From: an uncultured Oscillospiraceae bacterium
GTDB taxonomy: Bacteria; Bacillota; Clostridia; Oscillospirales; Ruminococcaceae
Length of the DNA: 64,000 bases
Assembly (NCBI GenBank): GCA_934464775.1
Contig: CAKSKG010000010.1
Span: 21,708 to 85,707, forward strand
Reading direction: 5' to 3'
Shown: in pieces, positions 1 to 7,744 of the stretch
How the letters are laid out: every line of letters starts with the position of its first letter
Position numbering within the stretch: the stretch's first letter is position 1
Position numbers and translations under genes: made by a program
The notes under the pieces: generated by a model
What the model saw: the letters and a program-made list of their open reading frames with translations, nothing else
The model's database searches: none
What the model was told of the DNA's origin: nothing

Positions 1-333
1 CTCGGCGGAAGCATGGCTGCCGAATATGTCTCCCACAGGGACGGCATTGAGGGACTCGTCCTGCTGGCGTCATTTTCCACTGCGGACATATCCGAAAGCG
101 GCACAAAGGTGCTGTCCGTATACGGCACGGAGGACGGCGTTCTTGACCTTGATTCATACAGAAAATACTATAAAAACCTGCCGCCCGACACCCGTGAGAT
201 CATCATAGACGGCGGAAACCACGCAGGCTTCGGAAGCTACGGCGCACAGAAAGGCGACGGAACAGCCTCCGTATCATCATCGGAGCAGACCAAGCTCACC
301 GCCGAAGCAATAGCCGAATTTATATCCGAATAA
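1..333 (+). CDS. alpha/beta hydrolase, C-terminal part (cut by window edge)
   Basis: The reading frame is open from the first base, so the gene starts to the left of the window and only about 110 C-terminal residues are seen. The first codons read LGGSMA, which looks like the nucleophile elbow of an alpha/beta hydrolase with Ser as nucleophile. A later YGTEDGV segment supplies the expected acid (Asp) and GGNHAGFGSYG supplies the His near the C-terminus, so the triad order Ser-Asp-His is complete. The spacing fits the Abhydrolase_5 type of small hydrolase. The substrate cannot be told. The gene is followed by a hairpin shared with the converging GNAT gene. Confidence 0.75.
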   Translation, partial: LGGSMAAEYVSHRDGIEGLVLLASFSTADISESGTKVLSVYGTEDGVLDLDSYRKYYKNLPPDTREIIIDGGNHAGFGSYGAQKGDGTASVSSSEQTKLTAEAIAEFISE

Positions 334-336
334 GCA

Positions 337-375
337 AAAGCACGCAGACTCCGATATCAAGCTGCGTGCTTTTTT
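337..375. terminator. bidirectional rho-independent terminator
   Basis: An 11-bp perfect stem (337-347 with 362-372) is flanked by A-rich sequence on one side and a T run on the other, so it can stop transcription from both converging genes. The minus-strand GNAT gene ends at its edge. Confidence 0.75.
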
Positions 376-944
376 CAGTCTTTAAGCTGCGGATAAGGCA
401 CTACTGCCGCAGGCTTGTCCGTATGCTCCCCCAGCATTTTCTCCATCCACACCATATCATACCACCTGCCGAACTTATATCCGCAATCAATGAACCGTCC
501 TATCATGCGGTAGCCCATGTGTGCATGAAATTCCGTGCTGTTGTTGTCCAGATGCTCATCGGGACGCTCCGTATATGCGATGCAGGCATACAGATTCAGT
601 ATATTCTGACGCTTCAGAGCCGCTTCAAGAGCTTCATAGAGGGCACGTCCCGCTCCCGAATGCTTCTTTGTCACATCAACATAGATAGATGTCTCTGCCG
701 AATGCTCATAGGCTATTCTGGGGTGAAATGCCCCTGCATAGGCGTAGCCTATTATCTCCCCGTCCCTGACCGCCGCAAAATAAGGATATTTTTCAAGGGT
801 ATGGATTATCCTGCCGCGGAACTCTTCAAGTGAGGGAACGTCATATTCAAAGGTTATCGCCGTGTTTTCAACATAGGGAGCATATATCTCCAGCAGCCTT
901 TCGGCATCGTCCGCCGTGACATTTCTTATAATGATATCGTCCAT
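375..944 (-). CDS. GNAT N-acetyltransferase, phosphinothricin acetyltransferase-like
   Basis: A 189-residue protein with the single-domain GNAT fold. The N-terminus (IIIRNVTADDAERLLEIYAP) and the segment with FEYDVPSLEEF match the Pat/Bar branch. The middle part with YAYAGAFHPR, the SIYVD strand and the HSGAGRAL acetyl-CoA loop follows, and the C-terminus has GYRMIGRFIDCGYKFGRWYDMVWM, a typical Pat ending. GNAT enzymes transfer an acetyl group from acetyl-CoA to an amine; Pat relatives act on small amino-acid-like compounds, but the substrate here is unknown. The start has a GGGGG Shine-Dalgarno six bases upstream of ATG. It lies alone between two terminators. Confidence 0.85.
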   Translation of the reverse strand: MDDIIIRNVTADDAERLLEIYAPYVENTAITFEYDVPSLEEFRGRIIHTLEKYPYFAAVRDGEIIGYAYAGAFHPRIAYEHSAETSIYVDVTKKHSGAGRALYEALEAALKRQNILNLYACIAYTERPDEHLDNNSTEFHAHMGYRMIGRFIDCGYKFGRWYDMVWMEKMLGEHTDKPAAVVPYPQLKD

Positions 945-964
945 AACAAACCCCCGTTAATGCA

Positions 965-1000
965 AAAGGCAGACATCGGCTGCTGCCGATATCCGCCTTT
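965..1000 (-). terminator. terminator after alpha-galactosidase
   Basis: A 16-bp stem (965-980 with 985-1000) around a TGCT loop. Its two imperfect positions are A-C on the plus strand but G-U in minus-strand RNA, so the hairpin is intact only in the minus direction, followed by TTTT. It ends the mre/alpha-galactosidase transcript. Confidence 0.8.
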
Positions 1001-1019
1001 GGATATATGTGATATATAA

Positions 1020-3278
1020 TTACTGCTTTACAAAATGGATAACCGTGGAAGCAAAATCTCCGTGTACATCAACATTGATGCCTGCATTCATCAGCACATT
1101 TCCGCTGTGTACCTCGCCTGTTGCACTGCTGAGATACTTAGCGTCGGGGTCAAGACCCTTGAGCTTGATGCGTCTGCTGCGGTAGTTGGGTCTGCCAAGT
1201 ACCTGAACGAATGTGAACACTGCCTCGGACTTGTCCTTTGCCACAAACATCCATGCGTCCCACATATTGTCCTCGAAAACATTGCCTATTCTGTACTGGT
1301 CGCCTGTTCTTACAAGAGGATTATACTTCTTGAATTCCTCTACCTGAGAGGGGATCATGTTCCTGTCAGCCTCGGGAATGCGTGTAACGTCCAGCTCATA
1401 GCCGAAGGTACCAACCATTGCAACATTTCCTCTTGTGGAGAAGGGTGTTGTTCTGCCGACTGTATGATTGGGGCAGTCGGAAACGTGAGCGCCCATTGCG
1501 GAAGCAGGATAGCAGATAGATGTTCCGTGCTGAATTTTAAGTCTCTCGATAGCGTCCGTATCATCGGAAGTCCAGATCTGGGGAGAATAATAAAGCATAC
1601 CTGCATCAAAGCGTGCGCCGCCGCCCGAGCAGTTCTCCAGCAGCAGATGAGGATAATCTGTGGTAAGGCGGTTCATAACATCGTAAACGCCAAGCACATA
1701 TCTGTGCCAAAGCTCACGCTGACGCTCTGCGGGAAGTGTTGTGGAGCCGACCTCTGTAAGCTGACGGTTCATATCCCACTTGATATACTCGATATTTGCG
1801 CTGTCAAGTATCTTCTTCATCTGACCGTAGATGCAGTCGCGGACTTCCTTGTTGGAATAGTCAAGAACATACTGCTGACGGCTCTGGGTCATATATCTTC
1901 CCTTGACCTGGATAGCCCAGTCGGGGTGCTGCTTGTAAAGCTCACTGTCGGGCGAGATCATTTCAGGCTCGAACCAGATGCCGAACTTCATTCCAAGCTT
2001 GTTTACCTCGTCAACAAGGTGCTTCAGACCGCCGTTGATCTTCTTTTCATATACGAACCAGTCGCCCAGTGAGCTGTTGTCGCTGTCACGGTGACCGAAC
2101 CAGCCGTCGTCCATTACCAGCATTTCAATGCCCAGCTCGGAAGCCTGCTTTGCAATGCTGATGAGCTTGTCTGTATCGAAGTTGAAGTATGTAGCTTCCC
2201 AGTTGTTGATAAGTATCGGACGGCGCTTATCCTTATATTCGCCTCTGATAAGGTGCTGACGGTAAAGATCGTGATATGTGCGGCTCATTCTGCCGATACC
2301 CTCGGGAGAATATACCATTACGCACTCGGGAGCAGCAAATTCCTCGCCGGGTTCAAGGAGCCAGTTGAAGTCGAAGTGATTGATACCCATTATCGTGCGT
2401 GTTTTCTTGTGCTGTGTTACTTCAGCCTGTGCGAAGAAGTTTCCGCTGTAAACCAGATTGAAGCCGTAAGCCTCGCCGCTGTCCTCGTCTGCATTGTGGG
2501 AAACAAGCGCTATGAAAGGATTGTTCTGATGCGATGATTCGCCCTTGACGGAATCAACGCCCTGCTTGCCGTGGTGAAGAGGAGAACGCTCCATAACACG
2601 CTCTCTTGCCCATGAGCCGTTGAGTGTGATAAAATCATACTGATCGGAGTCAAAATCAACGCAGGCAGACATTACTCTGCGGATATTTACCTTCTTGTCG
2701 CCTGTGTTTTTAAGGCGGACGCTTCTTGTGATAACGTCAAGGTCATTGAATGCTGTGTAGATAAGCACTGCTTCAAGTCCTGTGGGCTTGTCGATGCAGG
2801 TGATCTCCAGTGTTTCAGCTTCATTTTCGTCTGCAAATGTAGCAGGCAGCTGAACGATATCGGGCTGAACAATTGCAGGCTTGCCCTTATAGATCTTATG
2901 CGAAACATATCTCAGGTCGCAGGAGGACATACCGTTTTCGTCCATTATCATAAGGCAAGGCTCGCGGTAGTCGCCTATTCCGTGGCAGGGATATTCAAAA
3001 GGAGTTGTATCCATGAATGTTCCAAGATCACGCTCGTTTACCTTGGGAGTATAGGGATTCTCGCCCAGACGGAGCAGATACGAGATATCATCGTCCTCGA
3101 TATGCTTTCCGTAATAAACGTGTGCGATATGACCGCTTTCAAGTGCAGCCAGTGCATAGGTGGTGTCCTTTGCATTGAGAGTGAACAGCTTCATCTCCTC
3201 GGTGAAAGGCTCGTTTGAATTTGTCTGCCATGCATAGCGGCTGTATTCTTTTTTTATGGTTTGTTCCTTAATGCTCAT
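1020..3278 (-). CDS. alpha-galactosidase, glycoside hydrolase family 36
   Basis: A 752-residue enzyme that removes alpha-1,6-linked galactose from raffinose-type sugars and galactomannan side chains. The family-36 architecture is complete: N-terminal beta-sandwich with CHGIGDYREPC, a barrel with NNWEATYFNFD and VMDDGWFG, the nucleophile Asp502 in YIKWDMNR, and ENCSGGGARFD followed by acid/base Asp572 in WTSDDTD. The 70-residue distance between the two carboxylates equals that of well-studied members. No signal peptide is seen, so it should act in the cytoplasm. ATG at 3278 is preferred because it lies 8 bases from AAGGAG, while the TTG two codons upstream is only 2 bases away. It starts 19 bases after mreD on the same strand, an unusual partner for the cell-shape operon, and may be co-transcribed. 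Confidence 0.93.
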   Translation of the reverse strand: MSIKEQTIKKEYSRYAWQTNSNEPFTEEMKLFTLNAKDTTYALAALESGHIAHVYYGKHIEDDDISYLLRLGENPYTPKVNERDLGTFMDTTPFEYPCHGIGDYREPCLMIMDENGMSSCDLRYVSHKIYKGKPAIVQPDIVQLPATFADENEAETLEITCIDKPTGLEAVLIYTAFNDLDVITRSVRLKNTGDKKVNIRRVMSACVDFDSDQYDFITLNGSWARERVMERSPLHHGKQGVDSVKGESSHQNNPFIALVSHNADEDSGEAYGFNLVYSGNFFAQAEVTQHKKTRTIMGINHFDFNWLLEPGEEFAAPECVMVYSPEGIGRMSRTYHDLYRQHLIRGEYKDKRRPILINNWEATYFNFDTDKLISIAKQASELGIEMLVMDDGWFGHRDSDNSSLGDWFVYEKKINGGLKHLVDEVNKLGMKFGIWFEPEMISPDSELYKQHPDWAIQVKGRYMTQSRQQYVLDYSNKEVRDCIYGQMKKILDSANIEYIKWDMNRQLTEVGSTTLPAERQRELWHRYVLGVYDVMNRLTTDYPHLLLENCSGGGARFDAGMLYYSPQIWTSDDTDAIERLKIQHGTSICYPASAMGAHVSDCPNHTVGRTTPFSTRGNVAMVGTFGYELDVTRIPEADRNMIPSQVEEFKKYNPLVRTGDQYRIGNVFEDNMWDAWMFVAKDKSEAVFTFVQVLGRPNYRSRRIKLKGLDPDAKYLSSATGEVHSGNVLMNAGINVDVHGDFASTVIHFVKQ

Positions 3279-3297
3279 TGGCAATTCTCCTTATTTT

Positions 3298-3867
3298 TTA
3301 TTTATCAGAGGGATTTTCCTCGATATAATGCTCCCTTACCGCTCCGAATATCCTTTCGGTAAGCCTAAGCAGACCATATACCGCAATCCCCCAAAGATTC
3401 GTAAGTATGAATTCAGGCACAAATATCTCCCTGAATATTGCATGGGAGGGATCATAGCCCCAGAGAAGATAGAAAAACAGATAATGCAGCAGTCCCTGAA
3501 CAACAGCCGCCGCAAGATCAAGCAGTATGAAATTTATCAGCTGTCTGCGGAAATAAAACAGAAATATCAGCGATGTCATCATAGCGGCTGCGCCAACGAT
3601 TATCCCGTTGAAGCTCACCAGCGTGCCTGTTGCCGAATCCAGCAGCAGACCGCATACTATTCCGAAAAGCGCCGCATAAAACGGCGATGAATTTTCAAAT
3701 GCAGCAACTCCCACCGCCAGCGGTATCAGCAGCAGCGGCATCGGCAGCGCAGTTCTCACCGTTGATATCACCACATAGAATATCACCGCCAGCAGATAAT
3801 ATATCACCCAGCGGATAACGGCATTCCGTTTTTCCCGCTGTATCTTTCGGTCAATATTCATCTTCAT
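3298..3867 (-). CDS. mreD: rod-shape determining membrane protein MreD
   Basis: A 189-residue hydrophobic protein with five to six membrane segments and a basic N-terminus (MKMNIDRKIQREKRNAVIRW). It has the MreD pattern: small polytopic protein directly after mreC, with the conserved GIVCGLLLDSATG loop. MreD belongs to the elongasome that guides side-wall peptidoglycan synthesis together with MreB, MreC, RodA and PBP2. Its ATG overlaps the mreC stop codon (ATGA), which implies translational coupling. Identity rests on size, topology and gene order as much as on motifs. Confidence 0.88.
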   Translation of the reverse strand: MKMNIDRKIQREKRNAVIRWVIYYLLAVIFYVVISTVRTALPMPLLLIPLAVGVAAFENSSPFYAALFGIVCGLLLDSATGTLVSFNGIIVGAAAMMTSLIFLFYFRRQLINFILLDLAAAVVQGLLHYLFFYLLWGYDPSHAIFREIFVPEFILTNLWGIAVYGLLRLTERIFGAVREHYIEENPSDK

Positions 3868-4898
3868 GGCTCTGTCATTTCCTCCGAAGCCGAAGTTTCG
3901 GTGCTGTCGGTATTATCGGGAGATATCTTCTCTTCGGGGATATCCTCCGCATTTTCGTCATTTTCCGACTTTTCCGTTTCGGGATTATCCCCTGTCATAT
4001 CATTTTCCGATACCGACGTTTCGGCAGCTGCGGGAACTGTGTCCTCCTCGGGAACATCATACAGCTCCGCCTCAAAGCCCGTGATAACGAAAACGTCCGA
4101 AACAGTGGCAGGATCAACGGCAGGACGGACCAGCGCATACATGGATAATCCGCTGTCCTCCATTCCGACCTCTTCGACCGTGCCAACAAGCTGGGACGAG
4201 GGATAATTTGCGCTTCCCGAGGTGACGATTATGTCCCCCACTTCGATATCAGAGGTCTTGTCGATATAATTCATTCGGCAAAGCCCCGTTTTCGCCAGCT
4301 CATATTCGCCCTCGATTATTCCCGAAGCACGGGTGCGGAGAGAATATACTCCGATAGCTGTCTTGGGTGAATAAAGCGTCCTGACCTTGCAGGTGGATTC
4401 AGCCACATCATAGCATACGCCCACGATGCCCTCCGATGTGATAACGGGGTCCTGGGGCTTTATGCCGTCGGAGCTGCCCTTGTCAACGGTAAAGGAAGCA
4501 AAGGGATCGTTGGTAGTTCTTGCAATAACGGTGCAGGGCGGAGAAAACGTAAAGCTTTCATATTCCTCGCTAAGCTCCAGCATTGCCCGAAGATCCTCAT
4601 TTTCCTTTTTCACCTTGTCATAATCAATGATCTCGTTGTATATCTCATTCAGCTGACTTTTCAGCTGTATATTTTCATTATAATATTTTTCCGCATTCAC
4701 AAGCATATCCAGCGAGGAGCTTACCTTATCGGAAATACTTGTTGAAAGCCGCCGAAACGGCTCGAATATAGTCTCCCAGAACGAAGTGCTGCCGCCGGCA
4801 TAGCCTCCCGTGGTGACGGAATATATCATTATGCCCAGAAGCACCGCCGCAAGAGCCGCAAGTATCTTAAATCTTGCGCTTTTGAAAAAATCTTTTAT
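3864..4898 (-). CDS. mreC: rod-shape determining protein MreC, apparent ATA start
   Basis: A 344-residue elongasome scaffold: short cytosolic N-terminus, one membrane helix (about residues 10-30), a coiled coil (about 60-110, ending KKENEDLRAMLELSEEY), then the beta-domains with VIARTTNDPFASFTVDKGS and the SGIIEGEYELAKTGLCRMNY region. After about residue 280 there is an acidic tail rich in Glu, Asp, Ser and Thr. The family N-terminus KDFFKS is present but the codon at the Met position is ATA, 7 bases after a GGGGTGAT Shine-Dalgarno. The only standard start is a GTG at 4844 that would cut through the membrane helix. It sits between mreB and mreD. Confidence 0.88.
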   Translation of the reverse strand: MKDFFKSARFKILAALAAVLLGIMIYSVTTGGYAGGSTSFWETIFEPFRRLSTSISDKVSSSLDMLVNAEKYYNENIQLKSQLNEIYNEIIDYDKVKKENEDLRAMLELSEEYESFTFSPPCTVIARTTNDPFASFTVDKGSSDGIKPQDPVITSEGIVGVCYDVAESTCKVRTLYSPKTAIGVYSLRTRASGIIEGEYELAKTGLCRMNYIDKTSDIEVGDIIVTSGSANYPSSQLVGTVEEVGMEDSGLSMYALVRPAVDPATVSDVFVITGFEAELYDVPEEDTVPAAAETSVSENDMTGDNPETEKSENDENAEDIPEEKISPDNTDSTETSASEEMTEP

Positions 4899-4919
4899 AA
4901 CATCACCCCGTAGATCGAC

Positions 4920-4975
4920 CGATAACAGATAACAGTTAATAGTTAATAGTTAATAATTAATAGTTAACAGTTAAA
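4920..4975. repeat. heptanucleotide tandem repeat, 8 degenerate units
   Basis: Eight consecutive 7-bp units with consensus AGTTAAT (cgataac, agataac, agttaat three times, aattaat, agttaac, agttaaa) fill the gap between mreB and mreC. It is a slippage-prone AT-rich microsatellite inside an operon, just upstream of the mreC ribosome binding site. Confidence 0.85.
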
Positions 4976-4997
4976 AATCATCAATTTTGATTATCGA

Positions 4998-6014
4998 TCA
5001 ATAATATTTGGTGTCGTCGGTAAGCACATCACGGAGCTTATCGTTTTCTTCAAGAACACGTCCCGTTCCGTCGGCAACGCAGTCCAGCGGATTTTCCGCA
5101 ATGAACACGGGCATTCCCGTTTCCCTGTTGATAAGCTTATCCAGACCTTTGATAAGCGCACCGCCGCCTGCAAGGGTGATGCCCTGATCTATGATATCCG
5201 CCGCAAGCTCGGGTGGTGTTTTCTCCAGAGTGGTCTTGATAGCCTCAACGACATGGGAAAGCGGCTCAGCAAGAGCCTCTCTCACCTCATCGGAGGTAAC
5301 AGCGATATTCTCGGGAAGACCGTTCAGCAGGTTTCTTCCCTTGATATCCATAGCTTCTTTTTGTTCGGTATTGAAAGCGGAGCCTATTCCGATCTTGATA
5401 TTTTCGGCTGTACGCTCGCCTATCAGCAGATTATATTTTTTCTTGATATAGCTGATTATCGCCTGATCGAAAGCATCTCCCGCAACTCTTACAGAGCGTG
5501 AAGTAACGATCCCTCCCAGTGAAATAACAGCCACCTCAGAGGTTCCGCCGCCGATATCGACTATCATAGAGCCTGTCGGCTCGGAAACGGGCAGTCCCGC
5601 ACCGATAGCCGCCGCCATAGGCTCCTCGATTATATGGACCTTCTTTGCATTGGCATTTTCGGCAGCCTCACGGACAGCCCTGCGTTCAACCGCCGTAACT
5701 CCCGAGGGAACGCAGATGATAACATTTGCCTTTGTGAAAAAAGCGCCTTTCAGTGCCTTATGGATAAATTCCTGAAGCATAACGGTAGTAAGGTCAAAAT
5801 CCGCAATAACGCCGTCTTTAAGGGGGCGCACTGCGACGATAGAGCCGGGAGTTCTTCCGATAACGTCCTTAGCCTCCTGACCAACATATTTAGGTGTTTC
5901 CGTTCTTGTATCAACGGCAACAACGGAAGGTTCACGGATAATTATACCCTTTCCCCGCATATACACGAGGGTATTGGCCGTACCCAGATCTATGCCGATA
6001 TCCTTGGTAAACAT
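4998..6014 (-). CDS. mreB: rod-shape determining actin homologue MreB
   Basis: A 338-residue bacterial actin that polymerises under the membrane and directs wall synthesis. The actin-fold nucleotide site is clear: DIGIDLGTANTLVY at the N-terminus (phosphate 1), IVDIGGGTSEVAVIS in the middle (phosphate 2), and ITLAGGGALIKGLD near the C-terminus (adenosine motif). ATG at 6014 is chosen because AAAGGAG lies 9 bases upstream and the protein begins MFTKDIG like its relatives; a longer in-frame start to 6080 has no support. First gene of the mreB-mreC-mreD block. Confidence 0.95.
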   Translation of the reverse strand: MFTKDIGIDLGTANTLVYMRGKGIIIREPSVVAVDTRTETPKYVGQEAKDVIGRTPGSIVAVRPLKDGVIADFDLTTVMLQEFIHKALKGAFFTKANVIICVPSGVTAVERRAVREAAENANAKKVHIIEEPMAAAIGAGLPVSEPTGSMIVDIGGGTSEVAVISLGGIVTSRSVRVAGDAFDQAIISYIKKKYNLLIGERTAENIKIGIGSAFNTEQKEAMDIKGRNLLNGLPENIAVTSDEVREALAEPLSHVVEAIKTTLEKTPPELAADIIDQGITLAGGGALIKGLDKLINRETGMPVFIAENPLDCVADGTGRVLEENDKLRDVLTDDTKYY

Positions 6015-6113
6015 AAAAAATTGCTCCTTTTCCGATATTCTTTTGTTCGTTTTTCTTTTTATTTTTGTACTGCTCCGCACTTCGGCAAAGCAGAAATACG
6101 CAATTATATTTTT

Positions 6114-6142
6114 ATTATACCACGGATTTTTTTTTACTACAA
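6114..6142 (-). promoter_or_regulatory. sigma-A promoter of mreB
   Basis: Reading the minus strand, TTGTAG (6142-6137), a 17-base spacer and TATAAT (6119-6114) preceded by TG one base away (extended -10). The start point would be about 90 bases before the mreB ATG. Confidence 0.65.
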
Positions 6143-6321
6143 CACCTTTTTAGAAAATATTTTTTTATTTTTCAAATTCTTTTTTATGTGCAAGAGTATG
6201 GGGGTTGGGGGAAGCTGCTTTTATGCATATCGACGTGACGTTGTGGCGTATAGATGTTTTTTGTTCATTTTCATCTCTTTAATGATTTTTTGCACCTGTT
6301 TTGTGCTTGCTGGTTTTTACT

Positions 6322-7185
6322 GAAAAGCTTACTTTTACTTTTAGAAATGTGTATCATAAGAGCTTCAAGTTTTGCAAAGGGAACACCAAAGGGCAAAGGA
6401 GAGGGGGCTAAAAAGAAAACGTGAGCAAAAATCGGTGCGCCCCCTCTCCTTACCCTTAGGTTTTCCCTCTGCACTCTCTTTCCTTACCCATCCTCACCCC
6501 GCACCGATTTTTGCAAATCCGCATCGTAAATTCTCTTTAGATTTTGTATTGCCGACGGTACATAAAACGCTTATAATATTCTCTTTCATTCGTGGCGCTC
6601 AACCGTCGGCTATTTGGTGTAGGAATAACACCAATTTAATTATTATAGTAGCAACTTTTCATCTTAACGTTTTCCGACGGGTCGCTTAGCGGCAGATAGC
6701 AACAGTTACTTGCAACCTATAAGAACCAAGCGACCCGACGCATAAATTGAAGTAAAAAAAAGAAAAGCCGACAATTTCAACATTAAAGGTTGAAACTATC
6801 AGCTTTTACGTCGGTTGAGCGCACCATGAAAAATAGTGAATTATAAGCGTTGCACGAACCGTTATCATAATAAATCTAAAGATTGAGCAATGACTGGTCT
6901 TGCAAAAATCGAGGCGGAGGTGAGGATGGGTAAGGAAAGAGAGTGCAGAGGGAAAACCTAAGGGTAAGGAGAGGAGGGCGCCTCGATTTTTGCTCTCGTT
7001 TTCTTTTTAGCCCTCCTCTCCTTCGCCCTTTGGTGTTCCCTTTGCAAATCTTGAAGTTGATTTGATACACATTTCAACAAAATAAAAGTAAGCTTTTAAC
7101 GAGCCTAAAATCTTGAAGGTAGTTAAAACAGCCTATATTAAAATAAAAATAAGCTTTTAAGTAACAAAAAAATTGAAGGTAAAAA
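6322..7185 (-). repeat. large nested inverted-repeat element, copy A
   Basis: An 0.86-kb non-coding element whose left part (6322-6600) and right part (about 6815-7100) are imperfect reverse complements. Each arm starts with the AAAAGCTTACTTTTA motif, then GAAATGTGTATCA, then GCAAAGGGAACACCAAAGGG, then two competing stems (6398-6408 with 6439-6449; 6425-6439 with 6500-6514) and a 49-base pyrimidine tract (6450-6498). The centre holds a CGGGTCGCTTAG / CTAAGCGACCCG-type hairpin (about 6677-6737). The right arm repeats the stems at 6902-6916 with 6979-6993. Orientation is given relative to copies B and C. Outside the right arm a 61-bp unit is duplicated (7090 and 7151). No plausible gene is present. 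Confidence 0.85.
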
Positions 7186-7221
7186 GTAACAACTACATAG
7201 TAACTAAAATAACGGTATCGC

Positions 7222-7245
7222 TAAATAAATAACCGCCAAAGGCGG
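7222..7245 (-). terminator. short terminator after comFB-like gene
   Basis: CCGCC-AAA-GGCGG hairpin (7233-7245) three bases after the stop codon, followed in minus-strand RNA by a U-rich stretch broken by A residues. Weak but well placed. Confidence 0.5.
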
Positions 7246-7248
7246 AAC

Positions 7249-7704
7249 CTACTTCTGATGCTTGCTGAGCTTTCGGCGCTCGGAGGCTATGCCTATGAGT
7301 ATCATCATGGCTTTCTGGCGGTTCTGCTCTTTAAGCTTCTCGGCGGCGGCAAGATCTTCGGGTCCGTTGATCTTGTATGTAAGCTTCGGCAGACGCTCAA
7401 ATGCCGTGACCGACGCTTCCGCCATGCATCTTCCGCATCGGCAGCAGCCGAATCTCTCCAATACGGGCGAAAGCAGCGTTGATACAAGCTCGGACGTGAT
7501 GTTCATTTCCGTGCTGTCTCTCGGCTTCTCACGCTGCTCTTTCGGCATCGCCGATTCAATGGCGGCTTTCGTGCGCTGCTCCTCGATCGGACGAATAACT
7601 TCGTCCTTGAAAGAGGAATCTATTATCGGGTTCGCAGCAGGCGAACCGTTTATCAGCTTCATGACGGAAGCAGTCTTGTTTGATTTTTTTGACATAAATG
7701 GCAT
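7249..7704 (-). CDS. ComFB-domain protein
   Basis: A 151-residue protein. Residues about 67-112 (MNITSELVSTLLSPVLERFG, then Cys87, Cys88, Cys90, Cys93 and a FERLPKLTYKI ending) match the ComFB pattern of a helix, a CxRC cysteine cluster, an alanine-rich helix and LPxxY. The N-terminal third is polar and probably unstructured; the C-terminus is basic. ComFB was first named from a Bacillus competence operon, and members have been proposed as cyclic-dinucleotide receptors. It is the third gene after a PilZ protein and a ParA ATPase (gaps 38 and 40 bases). ATG at 7704 is chosen with AAGGAG 13 bases upstream; the TTG at 7716 is too close to it. The family assignment is by eye. Confidence 0.65.
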   Translation of the reverse strand: MPFMSKKSNKTASVMKLINGSPAANPIIDSSFKDEVIRPIEEQRTKAAIESAMPKEQREKPRDSTEMNITSELVSTLLSPVLERFGCCRCGRCMAEASVTAFERLPKLTYKINGPEDLAAAEKLKEQNRQKAMMILIGIASERRKLSKHQK

Positions 7705-7744
7705 GGTAAAAAACAAACTCCTTTCCGTTCATTGGATCCTGACG

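Noticed and set aside
6322..7185. Nested repeat elements as insertion sequences or CRISPR arrays
   Set aside because: No transposase or recombinase frame, no regular direct repeats with unique spacers, and no cas genes in the window.
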